A stretch of DNA of 64,000 nt from Falciphora oryzae. Taxonomy: Eukaryota; Ascomycota; Sordariomycetes; Magnaporthales; Magnaporthaceae. The translations under genes were made by a program, and so were the position numbers. Positions within the stretch are counted from its first letter, which is position 1. Each line of letters opens with the position of its first letter. This document shows positions 44,877-54,719 of this stretch, in pieces. The notes below the pieces were generated by a model. The model was given only the letters and a program-made list of their open reading frames with translations, was not told the DNA's origin and ran no database searches. The stretch covers positions 273,358 to 337,357 of the forward strand of contig JNVV01000040.1 of NCBI GenBank assembly GCA_000733355.1, in the 5' to 3' direction.

Positions 44877-44961
44877 GGCGCGCAGCTAGAGATGCTTCTT
44901 GCCGTTGCTGAAAAGGATGTCGGGAACGTCTATCATTGACGGTAGGCCTTTGCTGGTGCCG

Positions 44962-45338
44962 ATGAGGCATGTTTCGTTTGACGCACTTGCTTCGCGGGGT
45001 TTGGCAGCTGAAAAGGTGCGGAAATGCAGGACGGCAGCCTGATGGCGGGACAGAGCTGGTGGCTGGCATTGGGCACGCCTGCATGCAAGCCGCGGATCAT
45101 GTGGCTGACTGGCTGACCCGTCTCTTTCCTGCCCTTCCACCGCCAGATCAACGCCCAGATGCTCAGAATCAAGTCCCCGGAAGCGCGCTCGCGCGACGAA
45201 GCCATGGAGATGCGTATCTCTGCCGCCGCGGATTGCGTACGTCACGAACTGTTCAAGAACGCCGTGGGGGCGGCCACCGTCGCGGCGAGCGATGGTGATG
45301 TCGCCGATCTTTCAGGCCCGGAGCAGCGTCCTGTGTGA
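44962..45338 (+). CDS. Small two-exon hypothetical gene, divergent from the NLR
   Basis: Exon 1 44962-45015 and exon 2 45147-45338 join in phase 0 (donor GTGCGG, acceptor CCGCCAG with an upstream CTGAC branch-like site), giving about 81 aa. The product (MRHVSFDALASRGLAAEK, then EMRISAAADCVRHELF) looks amphipathic and helical. No family is recognised. Its start is only 85 bp from the NACHT-WD40 start on the other strand, so the two would share a promoter. The 3' end runs into the repeat copy at 45320, so the present stop may be a truncation. The gene model rests on splice phase alone. Confidence 0.35.
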
Positions 45339-45512
45339 AGGGGGCCTGGAGGGCAAGCTATCGTTTCTGTTTACCCATCACCATAGATTTGTTGAGCCTT
45401 GCACGAACACGACTGTTGAGCTGCTGGACCTCTGGAATCTCCTTGAGAGAACCCCCCTTTTCCAGGCCTTACACTGCTGTAGCCCGCTATAGCAGAGCCG
45501 CGACCTGTTACA
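45320..45512. mobile_element. Truncated copy of the 631-bp inverted-repeat element
   Basis: Direct copy of 39335-39514. It shares GGGCAAGCTATCGTTTC, GAGCTGCTGGACCTCTG and the terminal palindrome, and ends in CCTGTTACA. The left half and left terminal repeat are missing. Confidence 0.7.
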
Positions 45513-45989
45513 AGGGTAAAGAAAGGGAAAAAATTGCAACAGCTTAATTACTTTTTTCTCGAAGGCGTTAAAAGGCTGGCGCAAAATGACAATTCAATCT
45601 CACCTCAACTGGTTATGTATTAGTCAGCACGTCAGCCCAGGCTGACGTGCTAACTAATCAATGCTTGGTGTATCGATCGACTCGAGGTCAGACCTAGCTG
45701 ATTTTGGAGGCCCAACGACCCGTGTTCCGGCAGGCGGTACCCAGCACCCCCGCCGGCCTGGCGCCCCGACGGTCAACCCCTGGAGCGACGCGCGCTACGG
45801 CGCACGCGGAGGGACGCGCGACATGGAGAATTCCGGAGTGCTGTGTGCTTTGTTGTTACACCTTTATTAAAACTTTAGAAATGCATTGCATTCAATGTAG
45901 GAGAAATAGCTGCCCATGGTCAATCTTTCAGCTACCCTAAGAACTCGCAACCCTTACATTGAATCTGTCCCCATCCCTTGATAGGGACG

Positions 45990-46140
45990 GGAGGTGGGGT
46001 CCACCCTGGTGCTATAGCGTGGCGTGCCCTCCGTGCAGCCTAGCCTCATGGCCCGTGGCGGACCCCGCCCCAATATTCGACAGGCCCGGATATTGGAAGC
46101 GGCTGCTCCAAAGGCCTCTCCTTTTTGCTTCGTTCGTCGA
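45990..46140 (+). mobile_element. LINE-derived fragment, plus strand
   Basis: Encodes DPAPIFDRPGYWKRLL, also present on the minus strand near 39615-39667. The DNA segments 46062-46113 and 39615-39667 are inverted copies differing at only a few bases. Confidence 0.6.
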
Positions 46141-46241
46141 AGCCACTAAGTACTACACCGTTGCTGGACGGTAACGGCAGGCCTACGGCCCGCACATAAC
46201 CCTTTCCTTTGTACCCTTTTCCTACTATATATCCCTCCCCT

Positions 46242-46317
46242 TGTCACGGGGTAAGCCGAAGGCCTGCACGAGGTGATAACGATGATACTAGACGGTAGTT
46301 GGGGGTTGAAGTCCTTA
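46242..46317 (-). repeat. Truncated 3' LTR end of gypsy element
   Basis: 76 bp beginning TGTCACGGGGTAAGCC on the + strand, directly repeated at 49772-49847. The integrase frame runs straight into it, so most of this LTR has been deleted. Confidence 0.7.
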
Positions 46318-47692
46318 TCCAGGTTCTCCCAGTGGAATTTGCGTTTAATAAGTTCCACTGTCTTGTGAACTCCAAAGTGTCCGGCTCGGGGGTCGTCGTG
46401 GTGCTGGGCCATGATCTGGGCTCTCAGCGCTCCTTGGGCAGGTATCACCAAGCGTCCCCGGAAGTACAGGACTCCGTCTTCGTTCACATGATATCCCTTG
46501 TGGGTGGTTCGGCCTTTCCTGGCCTCATCGCCTCCTTGGGCGGCATCGCTCCCTCCGGCGGCATCGCGTCTGGGCGCGGCATCGCCTTCCTTGACGGCAT
46601 CGCTTCCAGCGGCATCGCCTTCCCTGGCGGCATCGCGGCTCTGCGCGGCATCGCGTCTCCGCGCGGCATCGCGTCTCCGCGCGGCATCGCGTCTCCGCGC
46701 GGCATCGCGTCTCCGCGCGGCATCGCCTTCCTCGGCGGCATCGCGCCCCTGCACGGCATCATGTCTTTGCATGGCATCGCTTCCTGCGGCATCGCGTCTC
46801 TGCGCGGTATCGCCTCTTTGGGCGGCCACGCTTGTCCTAGCGGGCTGATCTCTCTGGATCCCGGCGCTGTCCTTCACCAAGGCACGCAATGCGACAACCT
46901 CCTGATCCTGCCTTTGCAACCGCCGAACCAGTTGGTATGTTGCTCGGCCTGGTTCATCGGCTCTGGCCGTTTCGTCCTTCATTAGTTCGATAATGACAGG
47001 GCGAGGGAACTGTTGGTTTTGAACAACGCCCCCAGCTCCTCTGCCAGCAGTTCTTCCTCTGCCCGGGGCTGAGCCGTCGCGGACCTCTCTGGGTCACCCT
47101 CTGGGCCAGGCTTTGCCTGCCACTTTCGTCTTTTGTTGCGAGTGAGGGCTGCGATAGGGATCTGCATGGCCATTTGCAGCCCAGGCCGTAGAGACTGGTT
47201 ACTCTCGGCGACCTCCGAACGTGCCCGTTTCAGGCGAGGCCTTAACGGCATTTGTTTTTCGTCCTTCCCTTCAATAGGGGCATCGACTCGGGTAAAATAG
47301 TTCAGAGGGTCGACGCCATGACTATTCCCTTTCAAGCGGGCGCGTTGCCTCTTCCTTGGGTCGCGAACCCGAGTCGGAATTTTTTGGGCAGCTTGCACAT
47401 ATTGCTTTACAACGTCTGGACAGTTTTTTTTATTTTTTTTTATTTTTTTTTTTAGATCGTTAGGATCGTTAGCGTAGCAATCTGTTGGGTTAACTTAGCT
47501 GGCAGGTGCGACAATAAGTTCAGCTTGGCCGCAAGGGACGGGACGACGTCCTCGTATGTAATCTCTCCCCCATATAATCTGGCCTCCTGGACAGACCATC
47601 GGCGGGGTTGGTCTTGCCTGCTCTGTGTTCAATGTTGAAGTCAAACTGCGACAACCTGTACACCCAGCGTGCCAACCTCCCGCTGCTTTCTC
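46310..47692 (-). pseudogene. gypsy pol remnant: RNase H end, linker, integrase zinc domain
   Basis: The minus strand encodes ARWVYRLSQFDFNIEHRAG and TNPADGLSRRPDY (47692-47590), the canonical end of Ty3/gypsy RNase H. Low-similarity linker frames follow. Then comes an open frame at 46982 downwards with GVLYFRGRLVIPAQGALR and HHDDPRAGHFGVHKT, the H2C2-type zinc-binding N-terminus of integrase. The DDE catalytic core is absent because the frame enters LTR sequence. An 18-bp minisatellite lies inside the open frame. Frameshifts between the segments show it is defective. Confidence 0.75.
46540..46822 (-). repeat. 18-bp minisatellite coding for Arg/Asp/Ala hexapeptides
   Basis: About 16 units of 15-18 bp, core GGCATCGCGTCTCCGCGC on the + strand, with four identical consecutive units in the middle. 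On the minus strand the array is in frame and encodes RDAARR-type hexapeptides between the RNase H/linker part and the integrase zinc domain. Confidence 0.85.
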
Positions 47693-48419
47693 TTCACGCC
47701 CTCAGGCTGCCGTCGCGCTTCCTTCACGCTTCTCAGGTTGCGTCGCGCTTCTCGAGGCCTTAGACTGCCCTTGCGCTTCCCAGGTTACGGTCGCGCTTTT
47801 CGTACGTGTGCTCTTTTCTCGTCCTTCCTTTCGGTATGCTCGTCCCGAGCGTGCGCTAACCTTCACCAGGATCACGTCTTACGAGCACGACGACAATGAG
47901 TCGTTCCGCGACGACCTGTTCGGTTTCGACGACGACGAGCAAGAGACCATCGGTAGGCTCGTGGAGGAGAACATTCGCAACGTTGCGACGCATGGTGATC
48001 TCTCGCTGGTTGCCTTCCGGCCATCCATTCCTCTTCCCGGTTTGGCTCCGCCCTTAACTCTCTCGGCGCCTCTGTTGCCCGCATATCTCGCCAGTGTCTC
48101 TCGGAGACTTGACAATCTCAACGATTTCGCCGACGACCAGCATCGTCTCGCCTTGCGTCTTTTCGCGGAGGAGGATCGTCGACAGGTCCGGGCCGTCCCC
48201 ATTTCTGGTCCTGCGGACTTCCACGATGACCGGTGCTGCTTCCCTTGTGGGAATTGCTACGTGGCCGATCTTCTTCGAGGTGGAGAGCATACTGAGCACG
48301 ACCTGATATGCGCTGTCGGTTACACTGAGGCAGGTCGTTGCTTCCAGTGTGTTCGTCGTGGCTGGGTTTGCCGTCCCTTGCCTCGGGAATGGTACCCCGA
48401 GGATCGCGGGTTCCTGTAA
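47625..48419 (+). pseudogene. Cys-rich plus-strand frame inside gypsy element
   Basis: A 264-codon open frame without any ATG runs antisense to the retroelement, where protease and reverse transcriptase should be. The part from about 47870 looks like real protein: an acidic helix-rich stretch (DDLFGFDDDEQETIGRLVEE), a Pro-rich linker, then a Cys-rich end with CCFPCGNC, CAVG, CFQC and WVCRPLPREW. The C-x2-C spacing suggests zinc binding and recalls small fungal Cys-rich families such as DUF3716; I am not sure of that link. The lack of a start codon suggests a truncated or captured gene fragment. The 3' end overlaps gag by 100 bp. Confidence 0.4.
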
Positions 48420-49777
48420 GGCTTCTGGGAATGGCGATGCTCGAACGTTCTGCCGGAGGGTTTGCCCTTCTTGATAGCCCATTTCCTTTCGGCTGCGTTG
48501 GCAACATCCCTGGGGGTGTCCCAATTGGTTTGCGCATCGGCTACCAGCTCGTCCTGTAGCCAATCTTGCAAATGGAAGGAGAACTCTCTCGACAGGCGAG
48601 ATAGTTGTTGAGGGTCCGTCCACGATGCTTCGGGCTCAATCTTTTGTGCTGACATTTGCCACCTGGTAAGGAACGACACCGGAGACTCTTGGTAACCCTG
48701 GTGTAGCTGCTTGTGGCTGATCCAGCTATGGTGGATTTGGATGGTCGGATCGACTCGTCCCTTTTCGAGGTAGTCGACGAAGTCCGTCCATAGCCACTGA
48801 TGGGACTTAGCTGAGCCGTACAGCCCTTTGGCATGAGTCTTCCAGTTGGCGGCTATTTCGTGGTGCAGTGAGGGCATTGCCCAGGTCACTTGCACCCAGT
48901 CGGGGGCGCCGTCGTACAGCGCGTTCCATTTTTTGATGCCTTGGACCCAGTTCCTTACTTCCGAAGGGGTGGCGTTGGCTTTGAGAGTATCAACGCTGTA
49001 CTTCAGGGGTCTGTTGTAACGCGGTGTAGGGGCGTGGTTTCGAGATCTGGGTGACAGGACCTTTCGGAGAAGTTCCATCATCTGGGCCGTGCTTCCCTCG
49101 CGCTGTTCCCTTGCAGGGCGACGGTCGTCCGGCCTAGGGGACTCGGAGCGTCGAGTTGGGGCGCGCGAGTGGTCCGACCTTGTGCGGTACGTATGATGGG
49201 AGGATCGTGAGTTGCGGGAAGTGTCTCTTGATCCGTGGCTAGAAGGGCTACGGGATCGGGGTTCGTCGCGCCTTGGAGATCGGGCTCCTCGCATCGTCAA
49301 CTCCTTCTGTCGGTGCTTCCGATACCGTTCTTCCCTATGCTCCGGTCTCGGGGGACCGTATCTTTTGCGCGGGGGCTCTTTTTTGCGACGACCGACGAGG
49401 TTGCGTCGGTCCTCGTGTACGTGATCGTTTTCTCTTTCGGAGTCGGGGGCGTCGGTAAGGGCGGAGGCCCGACTGGCGGGTCGGGTTCGCTCTTGCGAGT
49501 GGCGACTGACGCGATCTAGGAGGTCGCGGAGGGCGCCACTGCCCCCTTCCTGTATGAGGTCTCGCAGACCCTGCTCGAGTTGGTTGGGCGCGGCCTCGGT
49601 GGGCGGGGGTGCCGGCTCGCGACGTGCCGTCTGCGAGCGCCTCGCCGTCGCCGTCGCCGTCGCCGGAGGGCGTGATCCCGTCTGGGCCGGCTCTCCCGGC
49701 GCCGCGTCCGATTGACCGTCTTGGACCATGATCGGCTCGTACTCCCAAAAAGGGTGGTAGAAGCTGAAAAATGTCAT
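48320..49777 (-). CDS. gag: gypsy Gag protein
   Basis: Open frame of 485 codons, the only intact coding region of the retroelement. Translation may begin at 49777 or at the internal Met (MVQDGQSD) at 49729. The N-terminal half is disordered and Ser/Arg/Pro-rich. A Gag core spans about residues 245-400 (YSVDTLKANATPSEVRNWV, FLTRWQMSAQKIEPEASW). The C-terminus is basic (RTFEHRHSQKPYRNPRSSG). No CCHC zinc knuckle is present; the frame ends where foreign sequence begins, so the nucleocapsid part may have been lost. Confidence 0.75.
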   Translation of the reverse strand: MTFFSFYHPFWEYEPIMVQDGQSDAAPGEPAQTGSRPPATATATARRSQTARREPAPPPTEAAPNQLEQGLRDLIQEGGSGALRDLLDRVSRHSQERTRPASRASALTDAPDSERENDHVHEDRRNLVGRRKKEPPRKRYGPPRPEHREERYRKHRQKELTMRGARSPRRDEPRSRSPSSHGSRDTSRNSRSSHHTYRTRSDHSRAPTRRSESPRPDDRRPAREQREGSTAQMMELLRKVLSPRSRNHAPTPRYNRPLKYSVDTLKANATPSEVRNWVQGIKKWNALYDGAPDWVQVTWAMPSLHHEIAANWKTHAKGLYGSAKSHQWLWTDFVDYLEKGRVDPTIQIHHSWISHKQLHQGYQESPVSFLTRWQMSAQKIEPEASWTDPQQLSRLSREFSFHLQDWLQDELVADAQTNWDTPRDVANAAERKWAIKKGKPSGRTFEHRHSQKPYRNPRSSGYHSRGKGRQTQPRRTHWKQRPASV

Positions 49778-50471
49778 GGGGTAAGCCGAAGGCCTTTACG
49801 AGGTGATAACGGTGATACTAGACGGTAGTTGGGAGTTGAAGTCCTATATTACTATAGGGTAGATAGAACAACTTCAGCTTGGTTGTTGCAATCGCCGGAT
49901 TGCCTCAACTAAGCTGCCTAAGTAGCGTGGGCCCTGGGGGCCCGGTCACGTGACCCAGGGGCCTCGGCCTCCGCGTGGAGGGAGGCTGGGGGTCTTCCCC
50001 TATGGCGGCCCTCTCTGTTGCCACGGGCCTCCTTGCATTTCCCTTATCCTAACCGGACCAACAGTAGGCTCGTTAGTCCCCCGCAACCCCGGCCGGGCCC
50101 AGGGGTGGTCCCAGGATCTTCCCGCCCAAACCTGGCCTTGCCCCTTTTCCGGCATACTCGCCGGCCGAACACACTCCTACCACCCGCAGTGCTCACAACG
50201 CCCAGGCGATATATACGCCCTACTGCCGATTGCCCGCTCACCAACAAGGAGCGCCGGAATGCGGCCCGACCCCCGTGTGCCTTTTCACAGGAAGGGTAAT
50301 CCTTTGCGCTCCCAATTGGTTTTTAAACGCTTGCAAAAGCCGCTTTTCCAGTTTGAAATGCTTTGCCTCCGGCTATGGAAATTGTTAAAAGTATTACTGT
50401 ATATAGCTAATAGGTTGGGTACACTAACCCTACCTACCTTGCAGTAGAGAAAAGTAGGAACAGGAGGGACA
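49772..50471 (-). repeat. gypsy 5' LTR, outer boundary approximate
   Basis: Sequence upstream of gag beginning TGTCATGGGG (+) at 49772. The inner 76 bp match the 3' LTR remnant. The outer boundary is inferred from a GGGACA end near 50471. It contains a 12-bp palindrome with a CACGTG core at about 49944-49955. Confidence 0.5.
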
Positions 50472-51890
50472 GGATATTAAGTCGAAAGGAATAGGGGTGT
50501 TGTTATTACTGTTGTCCGTAGCTGTTGATTATGTTTTGTGTTGTGGACAGGAGCCGTGTCGGTAAGTTGAGGAGTAGGAATAGGAGTGTCTTCGTCTGTG
50601 ATAGTTGATGATGATGATGTCTTACATTCTCGGCCTGCAGAATGAACACACAAGACTCCCTTTTTTTAAAACTAACCTCATCGGCATGTAAACCGTGATC
50701 CTCGCCCAGGACGACACGTATCGAGACGCCGCCATCACCAACATCACCGGCGTAGTAATCAGGACAGGGCAACGTCGGCACAGCCTAACGGGCGACGACC
50801 CTCATAGCTATCATCGTCGCAACTGTCATGACATCTACGCTTTACAAAAGCTTCCCATCGAGCGTGTAAGTGAGGTTCCTGTGACCATAGCCTCGCCGGG
50901 TCTTTCCACGAGGCGCAGGTGCACCCTGGACCGACATAATCATATCTTGCCGTTCAGTCCAGTGGAAAAGTTGGCAGGAGTGGAGCGCAGGCCATGTCCC
51001 TGCGTTGAATTCTGCGACCGACAGAAATATCGGAGATCCAGGCCTGCGCCTAACTGGGGCGGCGACAGGGGATGAGGCCCGGGAAGAATACACAATTTGG
51101 CACTCTCCTGGCTACGGCGCTGGGCGGCCTTAGGGTGTGATGTGGTATCGCCAGCGTGGTGGCCAAGTCAAACAAGACGGCCATTTTATTCCGCGACGTC
51201 AAAGGCGACCCCTCGTGGTGCCCCTCCCGGAAGCAGAGAAGAGTTGTTGGTGCGCTCGGGATCTTGAGCCGAACGAAGGCTGCGTCGCTGGCCTTGGACC
51301 ACGAGGTAGGAGAGCTAAGGAGGGCGTAAGGTGGAGAAGACGCCTCAGGAAGAGCACCGTCATGGTCTTTGTGCATGCTGGCCGCGCGCCTCGTCTCCCC
51401 GGCTTTGCTTAGCGGGTGGTGTTGGGTGGCAGAGGTGAAGCTCTCCGCGTTCATCAAAGGGCTTTGTGGGACGTCAATTTACTACAGTCCGTGAACAGAA
51501 GCACATCGTGGAGCCAAGAGCGGGAAGGAAGATACCCCTGTGCGACTCTTTTCAAGACGTTGACTGCGGTGGAGTGGAGCAGGTTGGCGTCACCCACGCT
51601 CCCCGTCACCAAATGGTGCCTCCAATTTTTGCGAGCCAGAGCGCGCGCCAGCAGGATTATAGACTGTCAAGCACTCCTATACACTCGTCATTTAAAGATG
51701 ATGGTCTCTGAGAGATGAACACTGACTAGAGGGGCAGAAAATGACTGTGTATATCCTAGGGGCCAGACTTCTTTTCAAGGATACAAATGGAGAAATCGAA
51801 ACACCGCGGTGCCAATCACAAAATCCGAGAAAAAGAACAATATCAAATCGTCCGAGACTCAGGTCTTACTTCTCCCTGGCAGTCCCAACC
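50472..51890. other. No gene recognised
   Basis: Short open frames only. The minus strand near 50750 encodes AVPTLPCPDYYAGD, weakly similar to the frame at 32251-32496, which may reflect a shared decayed gene. Otherwise nothing is supported. Confidence 0.5.
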
Positions 51891-52940
51891 TCACCAAGCT
51901 CCGATATTATTTCCATTTGACCCCTCCAGAACCACATCTGAGATGGCTTGATCGAAAAGCCCCCCTTTAAGGGAGTTCGTGGGCCTTCCGACATTGTTCT
52001 TGCTCGATCTCACAACTCTTATCCCCTTTATATTCTGGACTTCTCTTCTGCAGCACGGCTCCGGTATGATATCTTGTGCAGCTATCACCCCGGGCTCGGG
52101 TTCTCCCAGTCGCAGTCCCTCGGGCACGGCAACGAGATCCAGCTCTAGCACCTCAACTGGATCTTGCTTTGGTGCTGCGGCAAGATCTTGCTTGGGTGCT
52201 GCGCTATAAGCTTTCTGGTGTGCTGGAACAAGGCGTCTGTTGACCGCCTCGAGGCCGCGCTGCTTGTTCTTGCCGGTGGCTGAGAGCGCAGTCTCTCCGC
52301 TCTCTTGATCCCCGATCATCACGTCACGGCCCATATCTGAGCTTCCCGGTGCCTTGACTGCGCTCATTGTATGGCCATGGAGACTCCCTTGCTTCGTGGG
52401 GTCCGACATGTTGCCTTTGACGTGTATAGAGCTGTGGGTTAGTAGAGTGTATGTTAGCACATGAGAATGATATTCACGAAATACCCTCTTGACACAGCAA
52501 ATACTCCCGCCACGTGTGCCACTACAAAGCAGACGGGGAAGCGCAGCTCACAGGCTTCTTCTGACTGATATAGTCAAAATGGCCGTCTGCTTTGCGACCT
52601 CGATGCTGTCGATGGTCACTGCGATGGCCTTCCTGTGGGTCCAGAACTGCAGATTAGATAGGGCACGGGGCCGGGGGGCTAGTTGTGGCATTGGAGCAAG
52701 CCGCCTCGTGCCCCTCACGGAAGGGATCAGCCCGGTCCCGTTGGTAAACCCCACGTCCCCTCCGAGCAACAAGCCATTGAGCCCCTGAAGACCCGGCCAC
52801 AGAAGCTCTATCTCTTCTTGTATCTGCCTCAGCTTCAGGGGTGCATCTCGCGGCTCAATGATGAAGTCGTAAAGTGCGGATCTGCCCTGAACGACACTTA
52901 GGCCAGCCACCCTGATGGCTGATGCGGCCTTCGAGAACAC
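51891..52940 (-). CDS. HeLo-like domain protein with HET-s-like C-terminal repeats
   Basis: Exon 1 52940-52552 and exon 2 52431-51891 are separated by a textbook 120-bp intron (donor GTGAGC, branch CTAAC, acceptor CACAG) that keeps the frame, about 309 codons. Residues 1-130 (AASAIRVAGLSVVQG, ALYDFIIEPRDAPLKLRQIQ) resemble the fungal STAND N-terminal HeLo-like domain, which in HET-S and HELLP-type proteins can permeabilise membranes and kill the cell. A polar, Ala/Lys/Glu-rich linker follows. The last 50 residues contain two similar segments 28 residues apart, VVRSSKNNVG and VVLEGSNGNNIG, resembling HET-s-related amyloid motifs. No ATG is visible: the frame opens with GTG at 52940 after TAG, so the start may be mutated or in an undetected exon. 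The lack of an ATG is the main doubt. Confidence 0.55.
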
Positions 52941-53805
52941 CGATGTTGCTGCCGGGCTGGTGCGTTTGGGGAGCTAGGGTGCTGCGAAGAGCGGGGGACT
53001 CTCAGGGGCCGTGGGAAATGGGGGGTGGGGTTTGTGCTCGGCTGGATGAAAATATCAAGGGAGGGCCCGGAAAACCCCTCCTTGTGTGACTTGCCTGTCA
53101 ATACCCAGGTTTCACCTGGAGTCCTACTCCCTTGCCGATATCCGGGTAGCCAGGAAACCCAAGCTTCACATCAAAATGGGCTTCTGCGCTTTCTTTAAGC
53201 CCAAGAGGTTACGGTTTCTCGCGGACGAGTAGGTATCGTATTGGCCGCCTCGCATTTCAAGTAGTAGCGGCATTCGTGGCCATCGGATTCTGCGGTCATG
53301 GAGGTCACACTCGGTATATAAAGACCCGCTTCTAGGCTGCTGATGATTGGTACAACATCCGATTCCTCGCTGGTTGCGGGGAGATGGGCAGCGGGGTTGT
53401 AAACTGCATATTTGGGCATATTCGGGCCAACATCTTGCTGCCCGAAATGTCAATGGCCTTTTGGCTCTGCCCAAGGTCGATGGCCAGGCCGCCCTGGTTC
53501 GAGTATGCGGCACCAGGGCGCCTGAGCACCTAGACATCTAGCCCAGGGAATACTCAAAATCCCAGCTGCACGTCGATACACCGAAATTTTCATAATGGCA
53601 CCACAACCGCAACCATCCAAATCTACTCGTGCGCCATGCTACCTGCCGCGATGGCTAAAAACATAAACCAAACTATTTCCCACGTAAAAATCGAGGGGAG
53701 CAACAATAGTATAGGGATCAGCACCAACGGGCAAGGTAGTTTCCCTAGGGGCACCCGCTAAAGTGGCCGGGGCCACCCCAAGAAGATAAATATCCGCAAG
53801 ACTTT
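52941..53805. other. Possible coding remnants, minus strand
   Basis: Between the HeLo-like gene and the P-loop fragment, minus-strand frames at 53529-53332 and 53419-53195 read like protein (IDLGQSQKAIDISGSKMLAR; SSLEAGLYIPSVTSMTAESD). They sit in different frames without a splice solution. They may be a decayed gene. No family is recognised. Confidence 0.25.
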
Positions 53806-54719
53806 TTGAACACTGACGACGGTATCATCGGCAATTCTCAATGGCTAGTCGACGACGAGATCGCGTTAGAGTGGTTGGCAATGAAAGCCGCAAAACAATC
53901 CACCTTCAGGTTTGGGGTTGGGTTTCGATGTTCTAGTCAGCGGCTGATCTCGTCAGTATTTGAGAGCTGCATGTTCAAGGAGTGCTGCAACAATTCCTCC
54001 CAGACACTCGTCCTGAACGGGCCGCTCGGTGTCGGCAAGACATACACGGTGCGAGGGTTGTTGCACAGCCTCTATCACACCAGTAGGCCACCCTCCAACC
54101 CAGAGGTATTGCCCGACGCCGGCTCAGACACAGACATCTCCAAAGATCAGTATCCACTGGTCGCCGCGTCATTCTTCTTCGAATGGAGCTCGAAAGAGGC
54201 GGTGTCAAGCGCCGGCCGGAGGGATACCAGGGGGAATGAGCAATGGGTATTAGAGAGAGTGGAAGGGATACCAAGGGCGGTAGGAGCCATCATGTCAAGA
54301 AGCTGCAGAGAGCTAGCCACGGTCATGTGTGTCCCATCATCGACGCCATCCCAGCAACGACAATTGAAGTCCTCCAGGAGTACAAAGTCCCGGCTTGCCT
54401 TGATCGCAATGTCATCAACGAGGTCTTGAGAGTGTTAGCTAAAGTTCAAGGGGTGTGCAAGAACGGACTCGTTGTCGCCCAGAGGAAGGGTACAGGGATA
54501 CTGGAAACCATTGCCGGCGATAGGCACGCCGATGGCGAGCGCTGCTTCCAGGGAGCAGTCTCTGTGCGACCCAAATCATCGCTACTCGATACCTCGGATT
54601 ATGCCACCGAGCGCCTAAAGGAAGCTGAAGATGCGAGGCCGAGCAGCTCATGGGCGGGCAACGGTTCTGCTAAATCGAGGATCGAGAGTGTCATTGCATC
54701 TAGTTCTGGCGGAATGTAG
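53806..54719 (+). pseudogene. P-loop (STAND-type) NTPase fragment
   Basis: The + strand encodes SSQTLVLNGPLGVGKTYTVR, a Walker A motif (GPLGVGKT) in the context typical of fungal NACHT/STAND proteins, followed by LLHSLYH and PLVAASFFFEWSSKEAV. There is no ATG at the start of the frame and no Walker B downstream. The sequence continues in a different frame from about 54300 to 54719 (CPIIDAIPATTIEVLQEYK to a Ser-rich end), which could be another gene piece. I read this as a broken NLR-type gene. Confidence 0.5.

Larger units (their letters stand above)
46242..50471 (-). mobile_element. Deleted Ty3/gypsy LTR retrotransposon, minus strand
   Basis: Order on the minus strand: 5' LTR (about 50471-49772), gag (49777-48320), a segment foreign to pol (about 48320-47692), the C-terminal end of RNase H (47692-47590), linker, integrase N-terminus (46500-46310) and a 76-bp LTR end (46317-46242). 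The 76 bp at 46242-46317 and 49772-49847 are direct copies with a handful of differences. Protease, reverse transcriptase and the integrase core are missing. The outer 5' LTR boundary is set from a possible GGGACA end and is uncertain. I found no target-site duplication. The element is not autonomous. Confidence 0.8.

Noticed and set aside
46242..50471. Complete, active gypsy retrotransposon
   Set aside because: Protease, reverse transcriptase and the integrase core are missing, and the 3' LTR is reduced to 76 bp.
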